A stretch of DNA of 64,000 nt from Pseudogymnoascus destructans (GCF_001641265.1 NW_020167533.1:248001-312000); one strand, 5' to 3'. Numbered from the stretch's first letter, positions 47,743-58,513 are shown. Made by a program: numbers and translations. Notes: a model not told the origin generated them from the letters alone.

Positions 47743-48938
47743 TCAGAAGATGACGTCCGCATCTTCTTGCTCCCCAAGAATATCCGCATTGCCCGAGAGT
47801 CCGTCGTCGCCGCCGTCGTTAGCAGCGTTGTCTTTTTCCCTTCTTGCTGCCATCTCAGCATCGGCTACGGCGACGTCTCTTTGCTTCTTGTTCGCAACCT
47901 AAACATAGTGTAAGACAACGTAGATAGACTATACGAACCCAAGCCTACCTTCTTAAGCCGATAAAATTCTTCTCTATCCAGCTCATCGAGCTCGGAATTA
48001 ATATCTAGGGAGGGTTAACGCTGTCATCTCGAATGCTGGTGGGAATACGGCCTAAACTGACATTTAATCGTATTTTCAGTACGCGGAATGATGACATGTT
48101 CACTGATATAGGTTAGCCAGGGTTGATTGGTAAAATGACATTTACAGACATGGCATTCACTATGACGGTCAGCAAAACAGGATTGAGAGAAGGGGGTTAA
48201 AATGCAACGAACCTCTGCGATTTACAACTTTGATAACCTCATCCAATATCACAAAAGCTGTCTTCAGTCGAAGGTTAGATACGCTCATACGAGGCTGTCA
48301 ATGGAAGATGGTACCTGTAAACTGGCAAGTTCAACCAGCGTCTCAACAGCTCGGGCGTACGTTTCCCTGCACCTTTGGACCTGCTGGCCCCCCTTTCCTA
48401 AACCCGTCAATCCGAAATCGTTGTTTCCTTCCGTTGTATAGCTTTCAAAAGCAGGCAGGAAAACGCCAGAAACATTCTCTTGCTTTGTTCGGATACGAAA
48501 GCGTGCAGATTTAGCAGACTCCTGAACCTGGTAACCAATATCGCCGCCAACAGCATAAGTTACTTCTGCAAGTGAAAATGCCGCTATCTGCATAACTCGT
48601 CCCATTTTGCGCTTGGCTTCGTCAATTCGACGGGTTATCTCTAGCAAGGAGTATCAGCGGAGTATCGAGATGCGACTCGTTAGATGCTACCTCTGAAACG
48701 TCTGGAGTCTGCTGTTAGCTAAGTTGAAGACCACAAGGTAAGGAATACATACTTCGTTAATGCCTCGCTCTTGCGCTTTAAGAGACTGTGACCTGTCTCG
48801 GCTCCCTTGAGTTTGGCCTTCATCAACCCCAGCGTTTGCCTCGTAGGGAAGACAGCCTCTCGGTCCTAAAAATAAGCTGTGTTAGCCAGCACTTCGTGAC
48901 ACTGAGCACGCAGGTTATATTACCGTAGCTCCCGACAT
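47743..48938 (-). CDS. vma8: V-type ATPase subunit D (Vma8)
   Basis: Nine exons: 48938-48924, 48865-48753, 48701-48691, 48640-48315, 48261-48213, 48159-48150, 48102-48062, 48004-47949 and 47898-47743. They total 777 nt and code 258 aa; yeast Vma8 is 256. Subunit D is the central rotor stalk of the V1 sector. The restored sequence matches the family throughout: VFPTRQTLGLMKAKLKGAE, SLLKRKSEALTKRFREITRR, MGRVMQIAAFSLAEVTYA, then KQENVSGVFLPAFESY, LVELASLQTAFVILDEVIK and HVIIPRTENTIKYINSELDEL. Three exons are micro-exons of 15, 11 and 10 nt. The 10-nt exon is flanked by weak donors (GTTCGT before it, GTCTGT after it), but no other join keeps the conserved VNA(I)EHVIIP. It diverges from syf1. Confidence 0.93.
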
Positions 48939-49296
48939 TTTCAGAAGGAATATAAAGTACTAGAAGGAGTGCAATGGCCGTTACGGAGAAATATTTACTC
49001 CAGCTAACTTGATTGTCTCGCTGAGTTGTTTACAGCGGACATTATTCGAAGCACAATACAAAGCAAGTGGACATGCCTGGGGGGTTGCTCCCAAGGTAAG
49101 GATACTGCCTCACCGCCTAACCGATACGGTTTAGCGTGGTAAGCGCCTGGTCCTGTGCCACACGCGTCTTCAGAATTATAGCTTCATTAGCTTTAATATC
49201 AATCATCGAAAGGACATTGACACAGGTTTCTCTTAGGCATCATCAGCGCGCCCGGCGCGGCATTTCCTGCGCGTAAAGTGGCCGAGGACTGAAATC
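48939..49296. promoter_or_regulatory. Divergent promoter vma8 / syf1
   Basis: 358 bp between divergent starts. It is fairly GC-rich near 49,240-49,270 (GCGCGCCCGGCGCGGC). No gene is seen. Confidence 0.4.
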
Positions 49297-51865
49297 ATGA
49301 CCGCTATAATGAAGCGTGGAAAGGTTTCGTGGGGACAACCTGATCTATACCTCATTGTATGTATTACCCTCACTCGTGGCTGTTGGGCGTTACTGACTTC
49401 GAGGCAGTCTGAAGAAGATACGATTTACGAGCAAGATATACTCCGCGACCCTGAAAGCATCAAGCCGTGGCTGGGATATATAGATTTCAAGTTGCGACAT
49501 GGGAGTTTACACGAACAAGCATACGTCCTCGAACGTGCGTGCTTGCAGTTACCACGGTCATATAAGCTATGGCGAATGGTAAGGATGATAACATGCAAAC
49601 TATTCTGGGCAATGCTAACTGTACCAGTATCTCTCTATCAGAACGAAGCACCTTCGAAAGCTCAACCCAGCCATCTTCGCAGCAGAATTTGCGAAAGTGA
49701 ATTCATTATTCGAGAAGGCTCTTGTTCTCTTAAACAAAATGCCTAAGATATGGGAGATGTATCTTCAATTCCTATTACTTCAGCCACTTGTAACACTCAC
49801 ACGCCACACATTCGATAGAGCGCTACGAGCGCTACCAATCACTCAACATAACAAGATATGGGCCCTCTACCGACCATTCGCAAATTCCGCAACTGGACAG
49901 ACGGCCGTTAAAATTTGGCGACGATACATGCAAATACACCCGGAAGATGCAGAGGACTTCATCGAACTGTTGGTCGAAGAGAGGCTTTACACGGAGGCGA
50001 TTAAGATGTATATGAACATTCTCAACAATACAAGGTTTCGAAGCAAGCATGGAAAGGGTCACTACCAGCTCTGGAATGAAATGATCGACCTCCTCGTTAC
50101 TCATGCTAGGCTCGTAGAAACGGGATACGAAAATGGCATTGATGTTGAAAGCATTATCAGAAGTGGCATTGAGAGGTTTTCAGACCAAAGAGGCAAGCTA
50201 TGGTCTGGCCTAGCTACATACTGGATCACCCGTGGAAGCTTTGAAAAGGCAAGGGACATTTTTGAAGAGGCAATAATAACAGTCATGACTGTTCGCGACT
50301 TCACGCTGGTTTTCGATTCATACACGGAATTTGAAGAATCAGTTATTGGGGCACTGATGGACTCTGCGGCCAGTCGCTCAAGCAGAGGAGTTGTGGACGA
50401 AGACGCAGATTTTGATTTAGATATCAGAATGATGCGGTTCGAGCAACTAATGGACCGACGGCCATTCCTCGTGAATGATGTCCTATTACGGCAGAACCCC
50501 AACAATGTGCCTGAGTGGGAGAAACGAGTTGCTCTCTGGGGTGACAACAAGCGTGAAGTAGTCCAGACATATACCGACGCCATTGCTGCGGTGCAGCCGA
50601 AGAAAGCAATTGGCCAGTTTCACGAACTTTGGGTCAATTATGCTAAGGTTTATGAGAACGGCGGGGATTTGCGAGACGCTCGGCTAATACTGGAGAAAGC
50701 CGTAAAAGTCCCTTTTAAGTCAGTTGCAGAGCTAGCAGAGTTGTGGATAGAGTGGGCTGAGATGGAACTGAGAAATGAGAATTTCGAGGGAGCTGTCAAT
50801 GTCATGGCCAAAGCAGTACAGGCACCGAAACGATCAACGGTGGATTATTTCGACGAAGCACTCTCGCCACAACAGCGAGTTCACAAGAGCTGGAAACTTT
50901 GGAGCTTTTATGTCGACCTTGTTGAGAGTGTCAGCACTCTTGAGGAGACTAGGAACATATATGAAAGGATATTTGAGCTTCGAATCGCCACACCGCAGAC
51001 AGTTGTCAATTATGCAAACCTTTTGGAGGAAAGCAAATATTTTGAAGAGTCATTCAAGATCTATGAACGGGGCTTGGATTTGTTCAGTTATCCTGTAGCC
51101 TTTGAACTCTGGAACTTATATCTCACCAAAGCTGTCGACCGGAAAATTAGTATTGAACGGCTACGGGATCTTTTCGAGCAAGCTGTTGAAGGATGCCCTC
51201 CACGTTTCGCCAAAGTACTGTATCTCATGTACGGTAATCTTGAGGAGGATCGGGGCTTGGCACGACATGCAATGCGCATATATGAGCGCGCCACAAGAGC
51301 AGTCTCTGATGAAGATCGGGCAGACATGTTCAACTTTTATATTACGAAATCCGCGTCGAACTTTGGGCTGCCCTCCACACGACCTATTTACGAGCATGCC
51401 ATTGCTGCCCTACCTGACAGCGACGCCAGAGACATGTGCTTAAAGTTTGCCGATATGGAGAAGAGGTTGGGTGAAATAGATAGGGCGAGAGCCATATACG
51501 GGCATGCTTCGCAATTCTGCGACCCGCGAACGAGTCCGACCTTCTGGTCCAAATGGGAAGCCTTCGAAGTTCAACATGGAAATGAGGATACGTTTAAGGA
51601 AATGCTACGCATCAAACGCAGCGTACAGGCCCAGTACAACACAGACGTCAACTTTATTGCTTCCCAGGCTCTGGCAAGGACTCATGCAAGCCCCAACGGT
51701 AAAGGTGACGACAATCATGAGGATGCCATGGCGGCCCTGGAACGAGAAGCACGTGCTCCTGTGGGGTTTGTTGCTGCTAGCACTGGCCCACCACAGTTCA
51801 AAATTGCTGCTGAACCGCCTGTGGTTTGGAATCCAGATGCAATCGATGTTGATGGCTTAACGTAG
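49297..51865 (+). CDS. syf1: Pre-mRNA splicing factor Syf1 (HAT-repeat protein)
   Basis: Exons 49297-49356, 49408-49578 and 49628-51865 give 822 aa (yeast Syf1 859). Syf1 is a scaffold of the Prp19/NTC complex. It consists almost wholly of half-a-TPR (HAT) repeats, seen as recurring W..Y..FE / RAR.IYERA units, for example KPWLGYIDFKLRHGSLHEQA, ARLILEKAVKVPFKSVAELA and MRIYERATRAVSDEDRADMF. The final exon runs without interruption to NPDAIDVDGLT. Oddity: the last sense codon (ACG) and the stop (TAG) are the first bases of a transposon end that begins at 51,860. The natural C-terminus has therefore been replaced, probably by a few residues, and the 3' UTR is transposon DNA. Confidence 0.93.
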
Positions 51866-51983
51866 GTCATGGCGTAACGGGGGTAATGGCGTAACGGGGG
51901 TATGTATCTTTACAGCTAAATTTGTATACAAAGATACTTATAATAACGAAAATAAAATAATTAAGGGTTAACCCTGTTATATA
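51860..51983. mobile_element. Transposon end remnant, terminus type E
   Basis: It starts with ACGTAGGTCA directly after a TA dinucleotide and carries TGGCGTAACGGGGG twice (51,870-51,883 and 51,887-51,900; 17-bp period). Only about 124 bp remain before another element end begins at 51,986. The matching opposite end is not in the window. It overlaps the last two codons of syf1. Confidence 0.7.
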
Positions 51984-51985
51984 TA

Positions 51986-52110
51986 ACGTAACTCGTGGGA
52001 CGGATGGCATAACGGGACGCTTTGCCAGAGCCACCCGCAACCCACCAAAATCAAGGTCACATGACCAAAATTAAAACGTTAATAACTTTTGTAATAATGC
52101 TTATAATGCT
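51986..52110. mobile_element. Left end of a pogo-type transposon, terminus type D
   Basis: It starts ACGTAACTCGTGGGACGG after TA. It matches, in inverted orientation, the end at 57,658 over about 70 bp, including ACGCTTTGCCAGAGCCACCC. Compared with that end, 8 nt are missing, which destroys the outer of the two internal motif copies. It is interrupted at 52,111 by the next element. Confidence 0.65.
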
Positions 52111-52112
52111 TA

Positions 52113-52487
52113 ACGTAGGTCGTGGCCATACCGGGGCCATGGCCATACCGGGATGGTGGGGTAAGCCACCCCTTCAAAATATGAGCAGCTTCAAAAAAAT
52201 TGAAAATAGTTCTACCATTACCATGCTAATTCATCTATATCACTGTCAAATAGCTCCTCCTCACTCCCATCATCAATTAGATCAATTATAGATGTTGTAA
52301 CTTGTGGAGTTGTTGATATTTTCGACTTTTGTGATGTAGCTGTTGTTGCTGCTTCTGCTTCTGCTACTTGCGACTGCAACTCCTCAGTTGTGATGTGGAA
52401 TTGACCCTTCAAAACTGCTCTCTTGCCCTTATTTTGTACTCTGCGCTTCTGAATAATTGAGCGCAAGTTATCCGTCTCTCTTTGCTG
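52113..52487 (-). mobile_element. Truncated copy of transposon A
   Basis: It carries the type A terminus (TGGCCATACCGGG twice) and the 3' part of the transposase gene on the minus strand (C-terminus FDSDIDELAW). It is almost identical to 60,564-60,938 of the complete copy, with only a handful of base differences. The copy stops at a TA where a type B terminus begins, so it was broken by a later insertion or rearrangement. Confidence 0.8.
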
Positions 52488-52489
52488 TA

Positions 52490-52651
52490 ACGTAGGTCGT
52501 GGCCAGACCGGCTACATGGCCAGACCGGCTATTTCAATTTTACAGGTAAATTCACAAGCAAATACATATCACGTGATATATAATTCAAACTGTAATAATT
52601 ACTTTAATTGACTTGGTAGAGCTTAATGTTCTTAACTTTAGCTAATTTATA
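52490..52651. mobile_element. Type B transposon end remnant
   Basis: It begins ACGTAGGTCG after TA and has TGGCCAGACCGGCTA twice at a 17-bp period (from 52,500). It is AT-rich after that and includes ATCACGTGAT (52,569 area). The opposite end is absent. It is interrupted at 52,652 by the MITE. Confidence 0.65.
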
Positions 52652-52653
52652 TA

Positions 52654-53148
52654 ACGTAAGTCGTGGCGTAAGCGGCGATCTGGCGTAAGCGGCGATAAGT
52701 AACCTTATATACAACTTTGTATGGAAAGGTACTTCTACATCCAAAACTAAAACCTTAAATAGCTCCATGGATAAAAATCGTTAGGCTTAGCTGTTCAATA
52801 TTTAGGTTCTATATATAGGCCTTTACCTAATATAAAAACGCTAGTATTGCTAGTGTCTTTTTGCAATGCTAATTTAAGGGTTAAGTTTTCCTCATACAAA
52901 TATTTGTATGAGCAATCTTCTCCTACTAATAGAAGCATAATAATCACACTAGCAATACTAGCGTTTTTATATTAGGTAAAGGCCTATATATAGAACCTAA
53001 ATATTGAACAGCTAAGCCTAACGATTTTTATCCATGGAGCTATTTAAGGTTTTAGTTTTGGATGTAGAAGTACCTTTCCATACAAAGTTGTATATAAGGG
53101 TACTTATCGCCGCTTACGCCAGATCGCCGCTTACGCCACGACTTACGT
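52654..53148. mobile_element. 495-bp fold-back MITE, terminus type C
   Basis: Two 203-bp inverted arms (52,654-52,856 and 52,946-53,148) flank an 89-bp loop; by eye the arms differ at only one base. The element is flanked by TA on both sides. The ends read ACGTAAGTCG followed by TGGCGTAAGCGGCGAT twice (52,664-52,679 and 52,681-52,696). There is no coding capacity. It is a non-autonomous relative of the surrounding TA-inserting transposons and would form a long hairpin as single strand or RNA. Confidence 0.95.
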
Positions 53149-53150
53149 TA

Positions 53151-54131
53151 ACCTCTACTACTGACTGAGCTCAACTCCCGAGTCTCAGGAGCCAGGACTC
53201 GGCTAAGCTGACTAGTGACTTGGCAGACCCCATCAAATCAATCGGCCCAGGAAACTCGACCAGCTCAGCAAAGCCGACCAACTCAGCAGAGCCGACCGAC
53301 CCAGCAGACCCGACCGTCACAGCAGACCCGACCAACTCAACAGACACAAACTCACAACCACAACTCCAACTACCTAAGTTACCACTTGGGCAAGATTGGG
53401 TGCCACGGTTCATTCAAAGACATCCTAACTTATGTGTTAAGCTAGGAAGAAGGGTTGAGGCTCAAAGGATGAATGGGGTCACAAAGCAGGTGTTGAAGGC
53501 GTGGTTTGACGCATACAAGAGCCTCACAACAGAGCAAAAAATCGAAAACTACAACACCTACAACATGGATGAGACTGGGTTTTCAATTGGAACAATGCAA
53601 AAGAATTATCGTGGATTCAAGCCTTAGGACGCGTTTTCAGGCACATCCAGGAAGGCAGGAATGGGTCTCTGCTGTTGAGTGCATCTGCATGGATGGAACA
53701 ACCACCGACCCCCTCATTATCTTCAAGGGACAGAATATACTACAGAGCTGGATTCCGAAGGAGGTTATAAGCAAATGGCACTTCTCTGCAAATACAAAAG
53801 GGTGGACAAGCAATCTTCATGGATTAGAGTGGCTAAAACGCGTTTTTGAGCCTTCTACAAGAGCAAAAGCAACACTTCCAAATGGACAACTACAACAAAG
53901 GCTCCTTATTTGTGATGGCCATGACAGCCATATAAGTGGGAGCTTCATATCACACTGCATACAGAATCGCATATCGCTACTTATACTACCTCCTCCACAT
54001 ACCTCTCATTTGTTACAGCCACTTGATGTTGCAATTTTTGGACCTTTGAAAAAACACCTCACAACAGCCCTCTCACACCTTAATGAGGCGCAGCTCCTAC
54101 GCATACAGAAAGCAGAATGGATGGATGCATA
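53151..54131 (+). pseudogene. Broken pogo/Fot1 transposase, left arm of a large inverted repeat
   Basis: It contains the linker and DDE part of a transposase on +, from about 53,220. A 5-nt deletion after GGAACAATGCAA (53,600-53,612) shifts the frame and gives an early stop. The DDE core resumes in another frame (CICMDGTTTDPLIIFKGQ, LLICDGHDSHISG). An extra proline codon is inserted at LPPPHTSH. The gene ends abruptly at GGATGGATGCATA, where transposon B begins. The 53,151-53,215 part is not recognised. The same defects recur in the inverted copy at 56,252-57,139. Confidence 0.85.
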
Positions 54132-56251
54132 ACGTAGGTCGTGGTCAGACTGGCTACATGGCCGGACCGGCTACCCCACCAAAATCCAGGACCAGACCAC
54201 CAAACCACCAAGTTAGAAAATCGCAAATAATTCAATTACTACAGTGCCAATTCATCCAAATCGCTATCATATAGCTCTTCTTCACCCTCTCTGTCTATTT
54301 CCTCAATTGTAGCTTCCTCTATAAGTCGTGGTGTTGTTCTAGGCCTCTGTGAAGCTGTTGCTGTTGCTGCTTCTGCTTCTGCTACTTGCGACCGGAGTTC
54401 TTCTGTAGAGATGTGGAATTGACCCTTCAAAACAGCTCTTTTACCCTTTTTTTGCTCCCTTCTTTTCTGAATTATGTTGCGCAAGTTATCCGTCTCTCTT
54501 TGCTGTAGTATGTGGCGTGTGTTAAGCCGCTCTGTCTCATCTGCTAACTTATGAATATATTGCTTTGTGGGAGTGTTGAGAATGCCATGACTTATTGTAG
54601 TAGACAGAACTGTATTTGCTTTGTGAAGTGTTTGAAAATCAGGTGGGCTGCTCAGTTATTCAAAATACTTTGTCAAAAATGTCATGCTCTGTAGGTGTCC
54701 TTTGGCCGTTCTACTACAACGTCTGTAGTAGGAAGCATAGCTGCGCGAATGATTGTTTGTGGCTGGAACGGCTGTAGCCCACTCCCTCTCCATGCAGAAT
54801 TAATATTTGAATTTGAAAAAGCAGCTGCTCTTGCTTGTATGTATGCATCCATCCATTCTGCTTTCTGTATGCATAGGAGCTGCGCCTCATTAAGGTGTGA
54901 GAGGGCTGTTGTGAGGTGTCTTTTCAACGGTCCAAAAATTGCAACATCAAGTGGTTGTAACACATGAGAAGTATGAGGAGGTAGTATAAGGAGCGATATT
55001 TGATTCTGTATACAGTGTGATATGAAGCTCCCGCTTATATGGCTATCGTGGCCATCGCAAATAAGGAGCCTTTGTTGTAGTTTTCCATTTGAAAGTGTTG
55101 CTTTTGCTCTTGTAGAAGGCTCAAAAATGCGTTTTAGCCACTCATATCCATGAAGATTGCTTGTCCATCCTTTTGTATTTGCTGAGAAGTGCCATTTGCT
55201 TATAACCTCCTTCGGAATCCAGCTCTGTAGTACATTCTGTCCCTTGAAGATAATGAGGGGGTCGGTGGTTGTTCCATCCATGCAGATGCACTCAACAGCA
55301 GAGACCCATTCCTGCCTTCCTGGATGTGCCTGAAAACGCGTCCTAAGGCTTGAATCCACGATAATTCTTGTTGATTGCATTGTTCCAATTGAAAACCCAG
55401 TCTCATCCATGTTGTAGGTGTTGTAGTTTTCGATTTTTAGCTCTGTTGTGAGGCTCTTGTACGCATCAAACCACCCCTTCAACACCTGCTTTGTGACCCC
55501 ATTCATCCTTTGTGCCTCAACCCTCCTGCCTAACTTAACACATAAGTTAGGATGCCTCTGAATGAACCGTGGAACCCAATCTTGCCCAAGAGGCAAGTTA
55601 GGAATGTGCTCTTGTTGAGTTTGGGTCTGTTCAGTCGGTCGGGTCTGCTGGGTCGGTCGGGACTGTTGAGTCAGTCGGGTCTGCTGGATCAGTCGGGTCT
55701 GCTGCTGGGCCGGTTGGTTTGATGGGGTCTGCCAAGCCACTAGTTAGAAATAGCCGAGTCTGCCAGTCTATGGCAGGGTTGATGGGTTGGTAGTTGACTT
55801 GACTGAGCTGGTCAACTCTGTAACTTAACTAGGTCGACTCACCTGGGTTTGGAAGACCTGACACTTGTGTAATATCCGATGGCTAGGAGCGTAACCACTT
55901 CCAGTAAGCTCCTTAATCCACTTTAAGAGGATAATTTCTTAGTTTTTTGATAGGAGCTGATGGGGTAATTGCGCTTCTGCTTGTGTAAGTTATGCTGCAC
56001 ACCACTAACACGTCTACGCACAGTGTCTGGCCTTAGCCCTAAGGCTACAGCTGCAGCATTTGCAGATTTGTATTTTCCAGTCTGTATTCCTAAAATAGCT
56101 TCACAAAGTCGAAAATCACGCTCCTGAGCCTTTATACTCCTGCGCTTGACCATTGTAGTGTTGGTGGTGGTGGTTGGTTTTGGTGGTCTGGTCCTCAATT
56201 TTGGTGGGGTAGCCGGTCTGGCCATGTAGCCGGTCTGACCACGACCTACGT
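54132..56251 (-). mobile_element. Complete pogo/Fot1-like transposon B, 2,120 bp
   Basis: Inverted termini ACGTAGGTCGTGG followed by two TGGYCRGACYGGCTA motifs (54,142-54,156 and 54,159-54,173, mirrored at the right end), with TA on both sides. The flanks are inverted copies of each other (GGATGGATGCA-TA and TA-TGCATCCATCC), so the element sits at the centre of a palindrome. It contains one degraded transposase gene on the minus strand. Confidence 0.9.
54239..56153 (-). pseudogene. Transposase of element B, frame-broken
   Basis: The N-terminal psq-type helix-turn-helix starts at ATG 56,153 (MVKRRSIKAQERDFRLCEAI, then GKYKSANAAAVALGLRPDTV). It is cut off by a deletion and stop near 55,923. 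The central part (55,740-54,682) is open. It has the Gln/Thr/Arg-Pro linker, the CENP-B-like LGQDWVPRFIQRHPNLCVKL and the complete DDE core: NMDETGFSIG, ICDGHDSHIS and PLDVAIFGP. A frameshift near 54,670 separates it from the C-terminus (54,484-54,239, ending DSDLDELAL). The splice donor GTGAGT after CAAACCCAG is intact. It is probably inactive. Confidence 0.85.
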
Positions 56252-57658
56252 TATGCATCCATCCATTCTGCTTTCTGTATGCGTAGGAGCTGCGCCTCAT
56301 TGAGGTGTCTTTTCAAAGGTCCAAAAATTGCAACATCATGGAGGTAGTATAAGTAGCGATATGCGATTCTGTATGCAGTGTGATATGAAGCTCCCACTTA
56401 TATGGCTGTCATGGCCATCACAAATAAGGAGCCTTTGTTGTAGTTGTCCATTTGGAAGTGTTGCTTTTGCTCTTGTAGAAGGCTCAAAAACGCGTTTTTA
56501 GCCACTCTAATCCATGAAGATTGCTTGTCCATCCTTTTGTATTTGCAGAGAAGTGCCATTTGCTTATAACATCCTTTGGAATCCAGCTCTGTAGTACATT
56601 CTGTCCCTTGAAGATAATGAGGGGGTCGGTGGTTGTTCCATCCATGCAGATGCACTCAACAGCAGAGACCCATTCCTGCCTTCCTGGATGTGCCTGAAAA
56701 CGCGTCCTAAGGCTTGAATCCACGATAATTCTTTTGCATTGTTCCAATTGAAAACCCAGTCTCATCCATGTTGTAGGTGTTGTAGTTTTCGATTTTTTGC
56801 TCTGTTGTGAGGCTCTTGTATGCGTCAAACCACGCCTTCAACACCTGCTTTGTGACCCCATTCATCCTTTGTGCCTCAACCCTTCTTCCTAGCTTAACAC
56901 GAAGTTAGGATGCCTCTGAATGAACCGTGGCACCCAATCTTGCCCAAGTGGTAACTTAGGTAGTTGGAGTTGTGGTTGTGAGTTTGTGTCTGTTGAGTTG
57001 GTCGGGTCTGCTGAGTTGGTCGGGACTGCTGTGTCGGTCGGGTCTCCTGGGTCGGTCGGGTCTGCTGGGTCTGTCGGGTCTGCTGGGTCTGTCGGGTCTG
57101 CTGCTGGGCCGGTTGGTTTGATGGGGTCTGCCAAGCCACTAGTTAGATATAGCCGATTTGCCAGTCTATAGCAGGTTTGATGGGCTGATGGTTGATTTGA
57201 TTGAGTTGGTCAAGTCAGTGGGTCAGCTCACCTGGGTTTGGAAGACCCGACACTTGTTTGACCGCACTTCCTCTGCAACCTCACGTAATATGCGATGGCT
57301 TGGAGCATAGCCACTTGTAGTAAGGTCCTTAATCCACTTTAAGAGAGTGGTTTCTTGATTTTTTGATAATAATTGTTGTTTTTGACGTGCTTCTTGTCTT
57401 GATGGCCGTTGTTGGATAACACGCTTATTAACAGTATTGCGGCTCAACCCCAAGGCCTTAGCAGCCTCATATGACGACTTATACTCCTTATTTTGGATGC
57501 CTAAGAAAGCTTGAGCTAATAGAACTTCTAAATCCTCTGATTTTCGACTTTTTTTGCATACCATAATTGGTAGATGGGTGTGTGAATTTGGTGGGGTGCG
57601 GGTGGCTCTGGCAAAGCGTCCCGTTACGCCATCCGTCCCGTTACGCCACAAGTTACAT
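56252..57658 (-). pseudogene. Broken type D transposase and right transposon end, right arm of inverted repeat
   Basis: On the minus strand it starts at ATG 57,564 (MVCKKSRKSEDLEVLLAQAF; psq HTH with SSYEAAKALGLSRNTVNKRV), has an intact donor GTGAGC at about 57,238, an intron, and a second exon with an expanded linker. It carries the same 5-nt frameshift deletion as the left arm. It also has its own deletions of about 22 and 30 nt in the DDE C-terminal part, and is cut at TATGCATCC next to B. The right terminus ATGTAACTTGTGG with two TGGCGTAACGGGAC motifs ends at 57,658, followed by TA. Confidence 0.82.
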
Positions 57659-57729
57659 TATAGCCTAACCCTCTTGTATTAATGATCTTTATATACTTAT
57701 CTAATATATAAAAATGCTAACTTACATGC

Positions 57730-58244
57730 AGAGAAGCGCGTTACAAGCAACAAATATTATCCAAGAACCAAGAAGAAACCCTCTTAAAGTGGATAAAGGG
57801 CCTTACAGCAAGCAGCTACGCTCCTAGCCATCGGATATTGCGTGAGGTTGCAGAGGAAGTGCGGTCAAATAAGTGTCGGGTCTTCCAAACCCAGGTGAGC
57901 TCACCCGTGGAGTTGACCAGCTCTGCAAAGTCAACAACCAACCCATCAAACCCACCATAGACTGGCAAACTCAGCTATATCTAACTAGTGGCTTGGCAGA
58001 CCCCATCAAATCAATCGGCCCAGGAAACTCAACCATCTCAGCAAAGCTGACCGACTCAGCAGACCCGACCGACCCAGCAGACCCGACCAACTCAACAGAC
58101 CCAAACTCAACAACCTCAAATACCTAAGTTACCACTTGGGCAAGATTGGGTGCCACGGTTCATTCAGAGGCATCCTAACTTACGCGTTAAGCTAGGAAGA
58201 AGGGTTGAGGCACAAAGGATGAATGGGGTCACAAAGCAGGTGTT
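57730..58244 (+). pseudogene. 5' fragment of a third pogo-type transposase
   Basis: It contains the end of the N-terminal exon (SKNQEETLLKWIKGLTASSY, REVAEEVRSNKCRVFQTQ), an intact splice donor GTGAGC at 57,894, the intron, and the first part of exon 2 with a short linker. The second exon stops at AAGCAGGTGTT where an LTR begins. The first part of the N-terminal exon and the transposon end are missing. The intron length and position agree with the other copies. Confidence 0.8.
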
Positions 58245-58513
58245 TGTAAGGACACAGGGCACCCAGCTCACAGTAATAGCATATGAGAGTGCGAGTCAGA
58301 GGCTAAATGGATGCTATCCTATAAGTCTACTATGAAGGATACAAAAAAGATGATGGGGGAACCCCGTCAGTCGATTTTCTCAAGTATCCGAAACCCATCC
58401 GAAACCCATCCGACTCAGTTCCGACTCAGTTAGGCCACCCAAATGATCACACGTGACCCCGCGGCTACCTGGAGTCTACTCCCTAGAATGAGAGACGAGA
58501 AGGCATCCTTACA
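58245..58513 (-). mobile_element. 269-bp LTR
   Basis: The ends are a perfect 8-bp inverted pair TGTAAGGA / TCCTTACA. On the minus strand it is preceded by a polypurine tract CAGGAGGGGGGTAG (58,514-58,527), the normal neighbour of a 3' LTR, so the element would lie to the right on the minus strand. It interrupts the transposase fragment at 58,244. No matching target duplication is found on the other side, so the body is truncated or rearranged. Internal short repeats CATCCGAAACC and CGACTCAGTT are present. Confidence 0.65.

Noticed and set aside
52654..53148. CRISPR-like or tRNA-like interpretation of the repeats
   Set aside because: The repeats are inverted arms of one MITE with TA target duplication; no array of spaced direct repeats and no tRNA fold was found in the window.
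54132..54173. Reading the doubled motifs at transposon ends as promoter operators
   Set aside because: They occur at fixed distance from TA-flanked termini on both ends of elements, including a non-coding MITE, so transposase binding explains them better.
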